A DNA stretch of 64,000 bases. It comes from Frigoribacterium sp. JB110. Its GTDB lineage: Bacteria; Actinomycetota; Actinomycetes; Actinomycetales; Microbacteriaceae. Position numbers and translations under genes: made by a program. The DNA is taken from the NCBI RefSeq assembly GCF_900163665.1, contig NZ_FUIA01000014.1:62001-126000 (forward strand), given 5' to 3'. Below are positions 34,479 to 45,100 of this stretch, piece by piece; the stretch's first letter is position 1; each line of letters starts with the position of its first letter. A model generated the notes under the pieces. It ran no database searches, was not told where the DNA came from, and saw only the letters and a list, made by a program, of their open reading frames with translations.

Positions 34479-34505
34479 CCGCGCCGCGAATGCCTAGGTT
34501 CTTCG

Positions 34506-34539
34506 CGAGTGCCTACGCAATTGCATAGGCACTCGCGGA
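34506..34539. terminator. Bidirectional 12-bp stem-loop between convergent genes
   Basis: cgcgagtgccta (34506-34517) pairs exactly with taggcactcgcg (34528-34539). A third copy of the arm, gtaggcactcg, follows at about 34546, so alternative pairings are possible. Confidence 0.7.
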
Positions 34540-34559
34540 ATTCGTAGGCACTCGGCGGT

Positions 34560-35126
34560 TCAGCCCGCTCGCCAGCCGAAGCGCTTCTGGAGCGCGTGGG
34601 CGACGCGGGTGTAGCGGTCGAGGTCGAGGGCCGCCGCCTCGCGGCGCATGCCGTCGTGGTGCACGCTGTAGAGCTGATCTGTGTCGACCCATGACGTGCG
34701 TCCCCGCGCGTCCCACGCGCCGGATCCGATGCTCACGCGGTCGTCGCGCCCCGGCTTGTGCTTGCTCGTGAGCTTCAGTGCGTAGACGCGGTCAGTCGTG
34801 TGCCGCGCGATCACGAGCACCGGCCTGTCCTTGCCCCGACCATCGTTCTCGACGTACGGCACCCAGGTCCACACGACTTCGCCGGCATCCGGCTCACTGT
34901 CCTTCTGCGGAGCGTACTCGAGGCGCACGCCGCTCACCGTGCGCGGATCGATCTCGATCGTCGCGCTGTCGCCGAAGCTGCCATCAGATGCGTGCTGCGC
35001 GGCAGGAGTCGGCGCCCCCGTTCGTCTCCGCACGCCGCCGCGTCGACCACCGCGGCCGAGGACGGCATTCAGTCCGAGGGTGAGGATCTTGGTGAGGATT
35101 CCGCGCTGTGCCACGCGCTCCAGCAT
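34560..35126 (-). CDS. PemK/MazF-like family protein
   Basis: A 188-residue protein with a C-terminal PemK-like fold (residues ~95-180): VVWTWVPYVENDGRGKDRPV, VLVIARHTTDRVYALKLTSK, and SWVDTDQLYSVHHDG. The KDRPVLVI and KLTSK segments correspond to conserved PemK/MazF strands. The N-terminal ~90 residues form a basic, low-complexity extension (RGGRRGGVRRRTG) absent from classic 110-residue toxins. No antitoxin gene is adjacent, so this solitary form may be an RNA-binding regulator or endonuclease rather than a classic toxin-antitoxin member. ATG 35126 is the first plausible start. It is divergent from the TPP riboswitch operon. Confidence 0.75.
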   Translation of the reverse strand: MLERVAQRGILTKILTLGLNAVLGRGGRRGGVRRRTGAPTPAAQHASDGSFGDSATIEIDPRTVSGVRLEYAPQKDSEPDAGEVVWTWVPYVENDGRGKDRPVLVIARHTTDRVYALKLTSKHKPGRDDRVSIGSGAWDARGRTSWVDTDQLYSVHHDGMRREAAALDLDRYTRVAHALQKRFGWRAG

Positions 35127-35162
35127 ATGGTGCGGCGTCGGCCTGCTAGTGTGACGCTGACT

Positions 35163-35250
35163 GCACGGGAGTCCGGTGAGCCGGGCTGAGAGGGAGTAAT
35201 CGAACTCCGACCGTAGAACCTGATCCGGATCATGCCGGCGCAGGGAGCGA
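35163..35250 (+). ncRNA. TPP riboswitch (THI element)
   Basis: Contains the conserved TPP aptamer elements in order: the CTGAGA core of P2/J2-4 (35186-35191), ACCTGAT (35218-35224), and CCGGATCATGCCGGCGCAGGGA up to 35246. The paired stems ccgg/ccgg flank them. It lies 82 bases before ykoF, in the same orientation. Thiamine pyrophosphate would turn the operon off, probably by blocking translation or terminating transcription. Confidence 0.93.
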
Positions 35251-35331
35251 ATGAGCTCGCGATTGCTCCGGCGAAGCAGACCGCCGGAGCAACTCGCCCT
35301 CTCCACCGTGCACACACGGAACGGAGATGGA

Positions 35332-35985
35332 ATGACAGAACTGCTCACCACCGCCTCAGCCGCGCAGGCCGCGGCGGATCCTCGAACATTCGGCGTCGGC
35401 GCACGGGTCAGCGTCGCGGTGATGTCGGACGACTACGCCGACATCATCGTCGGGGCGCTCAGCGGCCTCGACGCGAGCGGACTGAGCGTCGACACCGGCG
35501 ACGTCAGCACGCACATCACCGGCGGGGAGGACGACCTGCTGCGCTGGGTCACCGACCTGGCCGCGACGATCGCCGAAACGGGCAGGCACGCGTCGATCAC
35601 GCTGCACCTCTCGCGAGGCTGCCCCGGCGAGGTCGTCTGCGAGCTGCCTGGCGGGGCGGGGCCTCGCACGGTCGACGCACCGCAGGGCAGGAAGACGGGC
35701 CGCTACGCCGCGGCCGAGTGGTCGCTGTACCCGCTGCAGGACGCCGTCGCACCGAACGGCGATCCCGACCACATGCGCGACATCTACACGGCGATCGATC
35801 TGGCGCACGCCAACGGAACCTTCCGCGAGGGCGGGCACTACGTCACCCGCTTGGAGGGCGACCTCGGCACGATCCTCGCGACCTGTTTCGCCGGATGGAC
35901 CATGGTCGGCCGCACGGTGCAGCACGTCACGAGCCACCTCGTCGTCTCCGTCAACAGTCCGAGCCACGCCGATGTCACCCTCTGA
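35332..35985 (+). CDS. ykoF: YkoF-family thiamine/HMP-binding protein
   Basis: A 217-residue protein of two YkoF/MTH1187-like ferredoxin-fold domains. The first (RVSVAVMSDDYADIIVGALS, to about residue 90) and second (EWSLYPLQDAVAPNGDPDHM, to the end GRTVQHVTSHLVVSVNSPSH) are each about 90-100 residues. In Bacillus YkoF binds thiamine or its pyrimidine precursor. It is cytoplasmic, with no signal. ATG 35332 follows GGAGATGGA; the upstream frame reads through the riboswitch. It is the first gene of the TPP-controlled operon and overlaps ykoE by 14 bases. Confidence 0.92.
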   Translation: MTELLTTASAAQAAADPRTFGVGARVSVAVMSDDYADIIVGALSGLDASGLSVDTGDVSTHITGGEDDLLRWVTDLAATIAETGRHASITLHLSRGCPGEVVCELPGGAGPRTVDAPQGRKTGRYAAAEWSLYPLQDAVAPNGDPDHMRDIYTAIDLAHANGTFREGGHYVTRLEGDLGTILATCFAGWTMVGRTVQHVTSHLVVSVNSPSHADVTL

Positions 35986-36586
35986 ACGCCCCGCACGCGC
36001 CGGTCGCCTCGCTCTGCGCGACATCGTCCTGATGGTGATGCTGGCCGTCGTGTTCGGGTTCCTGTACTGGGCGCTCGTGCAGGCGTGGAACGCCCTGGCG
36101 ATCCTGATGGGACCGGCAGGCGACCTCGCCCAGCACGTCCTGCTCGGCGGCTGGCTGCTGGTCGCGCCGATCGCGATCGCGATCATCCGGCGCCCCTTCG
36201 TCGGCATCATCGCCGAGGTGATCGCGTCCGTCATCGAAGTCGTGTTCCTCGGCTCCGCCGTGGGGCCGATGCTCATCGTGGCCGCGCTCATCCAGGGCGC
36301 GGGCAGCGAGCTTCCGTTCGCGCTCGGCCGCTACCGCCGTTTCGGGTGGGTCACCTACGCGTTCAGCGGCCTGATCGGTGCGAGTGGGGTCTTCGTGCTG
36401 TCGATGTTCCGCTTCGGCTGGCTCGGCCAGGACATCCTCTGGCTCCGCTTCGGCGTGCAGGCGGCTTCGGGAATCATCCTCGGCGGCCTGCTGGCGAAGG
36501 TGATCGTCGACGCGCTGAAGGGAACAGGGGTGCTGTCGGGCTTCGCGATCGGCCGTGCCGCGCAGGCGGATGTCGCAGCACGCTGA
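35972..36586 (+). CDS. ykoE: ECF transporter substrate-binding membrane component YkoE (thiamine/HMP)
   Basis: A 204-residue S component with five to six membrane helices (IVLMVMLAVVFGFLYWALVQ at the start). The family pattern is seen in VFLGSAVGPMLIVAALIQGA and ELPFALGRYRRFGW. It binds hydroxymethylpyrimidine or thiamine outside and couples to the energising module encoded by the next two genes. It overlaps ykoF at its start and ykoD at its end, showing tight translational coupling. Confidence 0.92.
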   Translation: MSPSERPARAGRLALRDIVLMVMLAVVFGFLYWALVQAWNALAILMGPAGDLAQHVLLGGWLLVAPIAIAIIRRPFVGIIAEVIASVIEVVFLGSAVGPMLIVAALIQGAGSELPFALGRYRRFGWVTYAFSGLIGASGVFVLSMFRFGWLGQDILWLRFGVQAASGIILGGLLAKVIVDALKGTGVLSGFAIGRAAQADVAAR

Positions 36587-38312
36587 CGCGCTGGTCGCCG
36601 CCTCCGCACGGACCGCGGCGTTCTCCGGCGGCGGCGGGATCGGGCCCATCGACATCCGGATCGAGCACGGTGAGAGCGTGCTGCTGCTGGGCGCGTCGGG
36701 CTCGGGCAAGTCGACGCTGCTCCGGATGATGCACGGCGCCGTGCCGCACGCGTTCGCCGTTCGCACGACGGGACGGATGTGGTTGGCCGGGCGCGATGTC
36801 GACGAGATGGAGGTCGCGCAGGCGGCGGATGTCGTCGGGGTGCTGCCGCAGGATCCCGACACAGGCGTGTGCCTACCGATCGTGGCGGACGAGGTCGCCT
36901 TCCCGCTGGAGAACCTGGCGGTGGCACGCGAGGAGATCGGCCCCCGGACGCGGCGCGCCCTGGAGCAGGCGGGGGCGTCGGAATGGGCCGAGCGCGACAC
37001 CACCGCACTGTCGGGTGGTCAGCTGCAGCGGGTGGCGCTCGCGGCCGCGCTCGTCACGGAACCGCAGCTCGTGCTGCTCGACGAGCCGGCGTCGATGCTC
37101 GACGGCGCGGGAATCGACGTCGTTCGGGACGCACTGGACCAGGCGAACGCCGCATCGATCGCGACCGTGCTGGTGGAGCATCGCCTCGACGAGCTCGCCG
37201 GTGATGTCGGGCTCGGCGCGCTGCCCCGGCGATGGATCGTGCTCTCCGAGGACGGTGTCGTCGCGTACGACGGAACGGGTGAGGACATCGCAGTGCGACG
37301 GGGGAGGGAGCTGATCGCGCTCGGCTGCTGGCTTCCCGTCGACGCTGAGCTCGACGCGCTGCTGGGAACGTCGGGCGGCATGCGCGACCCACGCACGATG
37401 CCTGCGCTGGGCGCGACAGGACGCGATGAGCGCGCAGCGCAGGCGACCACTACCGGGGCGGGAGACGTGAATCGCCGACACTTCGCAGAGGCGGCTCCGG
37501 AACACGGCTCAGGCGCCGCGCTGACGGCTCGCGGCCTGGTCGTCGCACCGGGCGGCGCCCGCGCCGAACCGGTGATCCGCGGAGTGGACATCGAGCTGCG
37601 CGCGGGGGAGTGCGTCGCGCTGCTCGGAGGCAACGGCGAGGGGAAGTCGACCCTGCTGCGCGCGCTTGCGGGGGTCGTCCCGCCTCGTCAGGGCGAGGTG
37701 GCGGGCCCGAGGCCAGGCATGGTGTTCCAGAACCCCGAGCACCAGTTCGTCGCGACGACGGTGCGCAGCGAGCTCGCGCATGGACTCGGCGACGCGGCAT
37801 CGACGGCGGTCGAAGAGGCGCTGGACGGCTTCGGGCTGTCGCACCTGGCTGATCGCGACCCGCACCGGCTCTCCGGGGGCCAGATGCGGCGCCTGAGCAT
37901 CGCCGCGATGCTGCTGCACAACAGGGCCCACCTGTTGGCGGACGAGCCGGGCTTCGGGCTCGACCGGCTCACCAGTGTGCATGTGATGAGGGCGCTGCGA
38001 CGCTCCGCCGAGGAAGGCCGGGGCGTGATGTTCTCGAGCCACGACCTGCGCGCCGTCGCCGGTCACGCCGACCGAGTGGTCCTGCTCTCAGGCGGGGAGA
38101 TCGTCGTCGACACCACACCGCTGGAGCTGCTCCGCGACGAGGAGTCGCTGGAGCGCGCGCGGTTGCGCCCGTCGCGGCTGATGCGCGAGCTGGCGGCCGC
38201 CGTCGGCGACCAGACCGAGCTGCGCGCCGTGCTGCACGGCCTCGACGATCTCGCACTTGGTGCGGATGCGACGGCCCCGCTGCCGAGACCAGGAGAGGAC
38301 GTGCGGGCATGA
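36570..38312 (+). CDS. ykoD: ECF transporter ATPase YkoD (two fused ABC domains)
   Basis: A 580-residue protein with two fused ABC ATPases. Domain 1: Walker A LLGASGSGKSTLL (near residue 45), signature LSGGQLQRVALAAAL and Walker B LVLLDEPASML. Domain 2: Walker A LLGGNGEGKSTLLRAL, signature LSGGQMRRLSIAAML and Walker-B-like HLLADEPGFGL. It powers the thiamine-precursor ECF transporter in the cytoplasm. Start ATG 36570 overlaps the ykoE stop. The linker between the domains (about residues 240-320) is longer than needed and polar. ykoC follows with a 4-base overlap (ATGA). Confidence 0.92.
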   Translation: MSQHADALVAASARTAAFSGGGGIGPIDIRIEHGESVLLLGASGSGKSTLLRMMHGAVPHAFAVRTTGRMWLAGRDVDEMEVAQAADVVGVLPQDPDTGVCLPIVADEVAFPLENLAVAREEIGPRTRRALEQAGASEWAERDTTALSGGQLQRVALAAALVTEPQLVLLDEPASMLDGAGIDVVRDALDQANAASIATVLVEHRLDELAGDVGLGALPRRWIVLSEDGVVAYDGTGEDIAVRRGRELIALGCWLPVDAELDALLGTSGGMRDPRTMPALGATGRDERAAQATTTGAGDVNRRHFAEAAPEHGSGAALTARGLVVAPGGARAEPVIRGVDIELRAGECVALLGGNGEGKSTLLRALAGVVPPRQGEVAGPRPGMVFQNPEHQFVATTVRSELAHGLGDAASTAVEEALDGFGLSHLADRDPHRLSGGQMRRLSIAAMLLHNRAHLLADEPGFGLDRLTSVHVMRALRRSAEEGRGVMFSSHDLRAVAGHADRVVLLSGGEIVVDTTPLELLRDEESLERARLRPSRLMRELAAAVGDQTELRAVLHGLDDLALGADATAPLPRPGEDVRA

Positions 38313-39064
38313 CGGACACCTCATCCTGGCTCGCACGCCGTGACCCAGCCGTGAAGCTCGCCGCACTCCTCGCCGTGTCGATCGCGACGATGTTCCTGTG
38401 GCGACCGCTGCCGGTGCTCCTGTTGTACCTGGGCTCACTCGGGGCGATCGCGTGCGTCGCCCGAGTGTCGATGCGGACGATGGTCGTCGGCCACGTGCCG
38501 TTCCTCGCCTTCGGCGTCGGCCTCCTGCTCGTGAACGCGATGAGCAGACCCGGAACCGACCTCGTGCCGGACTGGCCCATCCGGATCACTGTGGAGGGCA
38601 TCGAGGTCGGTGCCGCGCTGGCGCTGCGAGGGCTCGTGATCGGTGCGCTCACGATCGGGTTCCTCGCCTCCACATCGCCGCGCGACCTGCTCGTCAGCCT
38701 GATGACGCGCGCCGGGCTCAGCCCGCGCTATGCGCACGCCGTCCTCGCAGGACATCGGATGCTGGCGGCCATGCCGCGCTCCTGGGCGTCGATCAGGGCG
38801 GCCCAGGCAGTGCGCGCGCCGCTGGACCGCCGAGGAAGGCCGAAGGGCGGGCCCGTCATCTTCGCACGGTCGGCGTTCGCTCTGCTGGTCGACGCCATCC
38901 GCTCCTCCGAGCGCATCGCCCTCGCTCTGGAGTCGCGCGGCCTTGGCATCGGCCCCCGCACCGTGTGGCGCCCCGTCCCTATCGGCTGGCCAGACGCCGT
39001 CCTCGCGGTCGGGGTCGTGCTCGCGATGACGACGGTGCTGGGGATGGCGTGGATGCAGAGGTGA
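38309..39064 (+). CDS. ykoC: ECF transporter transmembrane component YkoC
   Basis: A 251-residue T component with five or so helices (KLAALLAVSIATMFLWRPLP at the start). Coupling-helix motifs typical of EcfT are seen as AIRSSERIALALESRGLG (Ala-x-x-x-Arg-Gly), with a second weaker copy, MPRSWASIRAAQAVRA. It links the YkoE binding component to the YkoD ATPases. ATG 38309 overlaps the ykoD stop. A convergent terminator with the GH92 gene follows directly. Confidence 0.9.
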   Translation: MTDTSSWLARRDPAVKLAALLAVSIATMFLWRPLPVLLLYLGSLGAIACVARVSMRTMVVGHVPFLAFGVGLLLVNAMSRPGTDLVPDWPIRITVEGIEVGAALALRGLVIGALTIGFLASTSPRDLLVSLMTRAGLSPRYAHAVLAGHRMLAAMPRSWASIRAAQAVRAPLDRRGRPKGGPVIFARSAFALLVDAIRSSERIALALESRGLGIGPRTVWRPVPIGWPDAVLAVGVVLAMTTVLGMAWMQR

Positions 39065-39109
39065 GCGTCCGCCGAGCTGATGTCGCACTGCGCTCGGCTC
39101 GGCGGACGC
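39065..39109. terminator. 13-bp stem-loop between convergent ykoC and GH92 genes
   Basis: gcgtccgccgagc (39065-39077) pairs exactly with gctcggcggacgc (39097-39109). It starts right after the ykoC stop and ends just before the GH92 stop. Confidence 0.8.
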
Positions 39110-39114
39110 GGGGA

Positions 39115-42100
39115 CTACCTGCTGCGGCGCATGCGCGAGATCACGACGAGCCCGAATCCGGCGATGAGAAGCGCGCCGAGGGTCATGATCAGCCATACCG
39201 GAATCGTGCCGCCCGTCGTCGGCAGATCATCCGGCAGTGCGGCGGTGACTTCAAGCGGAACATCCGCGTCGAGGCCCGATGTCTTCCCCGTGGCTACGAG
39301 CCGGTGATCGCCGACCGGCGCGTGCGCCGGGATCGTAACCGAAGCGCTGAATCCGCCTGATCCGTCAGCGACCGCCTGTGCGATCCGCAGCGGCTCGGAG
39401 TGCAGGGCGAACGATACCGTCTCGCCCGCAGCGAAGCCGCGACCGGTCAAACGCAGGGAACCGCCCTGCACGGCGCTGTCGGCACTCGCGATCAGCTCCG
39501 CGTCCAGCATCGGCGTGTCCGAGACCTCGATGCGCAGTGGGGCAGACGTCGACTCCTCGTAGGCGTCGGGGTCGTCTGGCACGAAGTGCGCGACGTACTC
39601 GTGCGTGCCTGCGGTCTGCATCGTCACTTCGAAGCTCGTCGCCCCGCCTGGCCCCGTCGTCGCCGTCATGGATGAGTCATCACTCGTGATCTTCACGGTG
39701 CCTGTCGCCTCCGACGGCGCCACCGTCGCTGTGAGACCAACTGTCTCACCCGCCACAGGCTCTGCGCCGCCAGCCGAAAGGTCGATGCTGGTCCGCTCAG
39801 GTTCGACCTGCCCCGCGCGCACGGACAGAGTTGTGGATGCCTCGACCTGCGAGACCTCACCGAGTGCGATCACCGGATAGTCGCCGACCACGGTCGACTC
39901 AGGAACCGACAGCACGGCGGAGACCGAGCCCTCGTCGTCCGCCGTCGTCGTCACGGCATCGGTGGTGCCCATCCGGATCTCCACGTCCTCGCCGGGTGCG
40001 AAGCCGGTGCCGTCGATGCGGACGTCGTGCCCAGGCGCGACCTCGTCAGGCGAGACGGTGATCTCCGGTGAGTACTCCGGCTCCGGCGCGACCACCTCGA
40101 TCTCGAGGGAGGCTCGCGCCGAGCGCACCCCGTCGTCGACGGTCACGACGACGTCGTATGTTCCCGCCTCGTCGTAGGTGTGCGAGGCCTCGACGGCGCC
40201 GTCCGCGACGTCGGCGGCACCGACCGGGGAGCCGTCGCCCCAGTTCACTGTGGCCGACTGCTCCGGCAGACCGCCCGTGACGGCGGCGAGCGTCGCGGAG
40301 AACTCCTCGCCTGCGACCTGCTCACCCACGGCTCCCGCCTCTATTGAGAGCGGATCCTGCGCGGATCGGGCGCCGTCCGAGGCGATGGCGAACACGTGCA
40401 CGCGCCCGTCGCGCAGCGAGCCCGGCTCGTCCGGCATGGTGAGCGACTCGACGACCTTCGGTGCGCCATCGGCATCGGTGTCGAGCGTGACCGGTGCGGT
40501 GGCGTAGATCGCCGTGTTCTTCACCGTCGACTCCGCAGATGTGCCGGCCAGTCGCCCCTCGGAGACGGCCACCACGACGTTGTCGTACGCGGGGTCGCCC
40601 GATGCGCCGACCCAGTCGCCGAACGAGATGTTCACCGTCTGCTCCGTGCCGTCGGTGAATCCCAGCACGGCCTCGGGGGAGCGGGCCAGCTCCGTGGCCG
40701 TTCCGACGAACGCGAGCTGCGTTGCGTCTTCCCCCAGGTCCAGGCCGAACGACTGTCCGTCGCCGGTGACGTTGTCCGGCTCGCCCGCCGGGATCGCCGG
40801 CAGGTCGTAGGTCAGCTCGGTGTCGGGGATCGGTACGGTCTCGCCCTGCACGAAGCCGTCGGCGGCGAGCTTGTCGCGGAAGTAGCCGTAGCCCTGCCCG
40901 TCGCAGCTTGCCGCGGTCTCGCCGAGGTCGCCGATGCAGACGTTGTTCATCGCGCCGACGAAGGTGTCATCGCGATGCACGTCGATGCGCGCCGACGCGG
41001 CGGCGATGGCGCCGGAGGAATCTCGCACCGTCACCGTGGCGTCGTAGGCGCCGGGCGCGGTGAACGTGTGCGGAGCGCTGACTCTCCAGCCGCCGAGGTC
41101 GTCATGCGTGAGCGTCACGTCCCCGGTCTCGTCTCCGTCGCCGTAGTCGACGGAGACGTCATAGCCGGATGCGTGCTCCTCGGGCCCGACGATCGTCGCG
41201 ATCGCGGCGTCGAAGCTGTCGCCCACGGCCACCGACTGATCATCGGCGGGATTGACCGACAGCTCGCTGTCGCCGCTCACGGAAGCGAAGAACTCGATCT
41301 CCGCGAGCGCGAGCCGGCCATCGGCCGACGAGGCCTCGAGTCGCAGCTGCGTGTACGCCCCTCCGTCGTCGACGGAGAACGGACGCGTCTGCGCACCCCA
41401 GCGGAATTCTTCGCCGTTCCGGCTGTCCAGCTCGACCCAGGTGCTGCCGTCCACAGAGCCCGATAGCGTCCAGCTCTCCGGCGCCGACGCGCTCTCCTCC
41501 GCTGTGAGCGTGTACTGGTCGACGGAGACGGGGCCGGATGACGACCGCCAGGTCAGATCCGCCGAGCCCGCATCGAACACAGCGGACGAGTTCATGTTGT
41601 CGTCGGTGAGAGCGCCTGTCGGCGTTCCGTCCGCGGCCGTCAGCGAACCACGACCCGGCTTGGTGGCATCGACGAGCGGCTCCGGCGCGTCGATCTCCTC
41701 ATCGAGGTCCTTCGCGCCCCACTGCGAGGGCTCCTTGCTCATCGCGAACTCGACGTCGCCTCCCGCGCGGAGCAGGTCGCCGTCGAATGTGGTCGAGCCG
41801 ATGTCACGGCCGTTGATGCTCACGCCGTCGACGTAGGTCATGCCGTCGGAAGCACCAGGGGCGCTGATCCGGATGTCGCGGTCGCCGATCGACAGCGTCG
41901 CAGCGTCGAACAGCGGCGTGCCGATCGTGTAGTCGCCCGAGCCGTTCTCGAGCGGGTAGAAGCCCAGGGCGGAGAACACGTACCAGGCGCTGAACTCGCC
42001 GTTGTCCTCGTCACCTGGATATCCCTGACCGATGTCGCTGCCGACGAACATGCGGTTCTGGATGTCGCGGATCAGCTCCTGCGCGCCCGTAGGGTCGCCT

Positions 42101-45100
42101 GCTTCTGCGAGCACATACGGGATGTGATGTGCGACCTGATTCGACATGCCGAGCATGCCAAGACGCACGTCGCGGGCCTCACGTGCCTCGTGGATTCCGG
42201 AGTACGCCGCCTCCTCGCGTTCGGTGAGGAACTCGTGAAGTTCGTCGAGCAGGCCGTTTCGGCCGCCGTACAGCGCCGCCATGCCGTCGACGTCGTGCGG
42301 GGCGTGGAATGCGAAGGTCCACGCGCTCGCCTCGGTGACGTCCTCGCCCCATTCCTTCTTGTCGAAGTCGGCGCCGTTGGCCCAGCTGCCGTCGGCGTTC
42401 CGCGCGGCGAAGACCCCGGCATCCGGGTTGTACATCTCGGCATAGTGCTCGGCACGGGAGGTGAAGTAGTCCGCCTCCTCGCGCAGTGTGTCCACGCGTT
42501 CGGCAGGGGTGTTCGGGTCGTCTGCGAGAGCCGCGGCCATCTCCGAGATGCCGAAGTCGTTGATGAAGCCCTCCAGGCCCCACGAGACGCTCTGGTGCGT
42601 GGACTTCTGCGTGTACCCGAGGAAGATCGACTGTTCGAGCCCCTTGCGGCCGACCGCATTGGAGTCGGGACGCACGGTGGCGTTCTTCAGCGCCGCGTCG
42701 TACGCGTCGAGTGCTGTTTCGGTGTCCAGCGCGCCGGCCAGGTAGGCCTCGGCGAAGGCGACGTCGCTGCTGGTGCCCGTCATCAGGTCGGCGTAGCCGG
42801 GCGACGACCAGCGCGCGATCCAGCCGCCGTCGCGGTACTGCTGAACGAAACCGTCCACCAGCTCGTCCGTCACATCCGGGTACAGCAGGGCGTACAGTGG
42901 CCACGCGGTGCGGTACGTGTCCCAGAACCCGTTGTTGACGTACACCTTCCCGTCGACGATCTCCGCGTTGGTCTCCGTGTCGGTCGCCTCGCCCGTGGTG
43001 GGCGAGACAGGGCTGGCGTAGGCCTGCTGCGGTTCTTCGGCGGTGCCGACGTTCTCGAACTGCGAGTTCGGGTAGAGGTTCAGTCGGTACAGGCTGGAGT
43101 AGAGGCTGACCAGCTGGTCGTCGCTGGCTCCCTGCACGTCGTGCACCACGCTGAGACGCTCGTTCCATGCGTCGCGGACGAGCGCATGAGCATCGTCGAA
43201 CGCCACACCTTCCAGCTCGAGTGCGTGGTTGTGATTCGCCTGCTCCTGTGAGATGAACGACGACGCGATGCGCAGCTCCACGGTGTCATCGGCTGAGGTG
43301 TCGAACGCGGCGTAGCGCGCGGAGTCGGTGCGGTCGCCCTCCGGTGCGGCCCCGGATGCGACCGGCTCGGCGTCGAATGTGCCGTAGACGAACATCCGGG
43401 TGCGGCCCGGCCACCCTGAGCCGCCGTCGACCCAGCCCGAGACGGTGTCGCCCTCGACCGTCAGACCGGAGGATTCGACGACCTCGTCGACCAGGACCGA
43501 GCCGCTGTCACCGGCGAACCCGAAGCGGTAGATCGCACCGTGATCTGTGGGGGTGACCTCAGTGGTGATGCCGTCGTCGAACTCGACCGCGTACAGGTCG
43601 GGGCGCGCCGTCTCGTTCTCGTGGCCGAACGCGAGGCGACGGTCCTCGAGCGTCGACGTCGGGCTGGAGCCTGCGGCGGGGAGCACGGCGAGTTGGTTGC
43701 GGTCGCCCATCCAGATGCTCGGCTGGTGGGAGAAGCCGATGCCCTCCAGGGCCGGGCGATTCTCCGGCGTGTTCGCCCGCTGGTACTGGTAGATCGTGCC
43801 GTGGTTGTCGGCGTCGGTCATCGGGGTGAGGAAGTTGAACCCGTTCGGCATGGCGGCGGCGGGGATGTTGTTGCCGCGGGAGAAGCCGCCGGACGAGTTG
43901 GTTCCGCGGCGCGTGTCGACGTAGGAGACCAGTCCGTCGCTCGTGTCCCGCTCGGCGGCGGGGGCGATGCGGAGGTCGTCGAGCCAGCCCTGAATCGTGG
44001 TATCGGCGGTCGGCAGTTCGATGCCGGACACGCCCTCGCCTGGGTGATCGTAGGTGAACCGGATCTCATTCACGGTGCGGCCGGAGAACTCGGCGAGGTC
44101 GACGGAGACGCGGTTCCACTGGTCGGGCCAGAGCTTGTTCGCCGCGCCCTGCTCGGCGGCGTCCATACCGAAGCCGTAGTCGTCTGTCGCGCCGCTGCCG
44201 GAGAGCGTCGAGCCGTCGTCGAAGAGGAGGTCGACGGCGACGAAGGTCGCGGCATAGCTCTGGTCGCCGTCGAGCACGGGGAACACCGCGTAGGAGAGCT
44301 CGGCGTCGTCGGCGACGGCGACGGCGAGGTCGTCGTACACGACGCTGGTGGAATGCGCGGGCCCCGCCTCGAGCTGACGGCCGGAGTAGCGCAGCGCCTG
44401 GGTGCCGGTGAAGCCGACGCCGGTCTTGGCGGTGGAGGAGCTGGTCGGCCCCGAGTCGATCTCGAGAGCGAGGTCGGATGGCTGCGCGGCCGCATCGGGG
44501 TCGGCGAGCGGCTCGAAGCCCGCCAGCTGCAGGATGCCGCCGCTCTGCACGGCGGAGACGTCGAGACGGTAGAACGTGTACGAGTCGCTGGGCGCGGTGG
44601 GGGTGTAGGTGCGCGTCTCACCTCGTTCGGAGAACGCCTCCTCCCCGGCGCGGGAGTCGATCTGCGTCCAGTTCTCGCCGTCGTTCGAACCGAGCACGCG
44701 GAAGTCACGGGGGTCGCGGTCGGGGGCGTCGTTGCCCGAGGTCAGTGTGTACGCGCCGAGCGGCTGCGGCTCGCTCAACTCGAACTGCGCCCAGCCGGCG
44801 TCGGAGAAGACCAGCCACTTCGACGACGGGTTGCCGTCGGCGAGGTTGTCCGCGGTCTCGTTGGGAGCGTTCTCGTCGGAGGCTGTGACATCGATCACGT
44901 GAGGGAGCACGCTGCCCGGCGCGAACTGGCCGCCGCTGACGCCTGCGGATTCGCCGGTGCCGCGCAGTGCGGGGGTCTCGTCGCCCGTCTCGAACGACGA
45001 GGCGAACTCCGGTTCCGCTGCGGTCGCTGCGGTCGTCGGCAGCAGCACCGCGGCGACGACCGCAGCGGCGGCGAGCATCGCCTGTGGGATGCGCGCCCGT

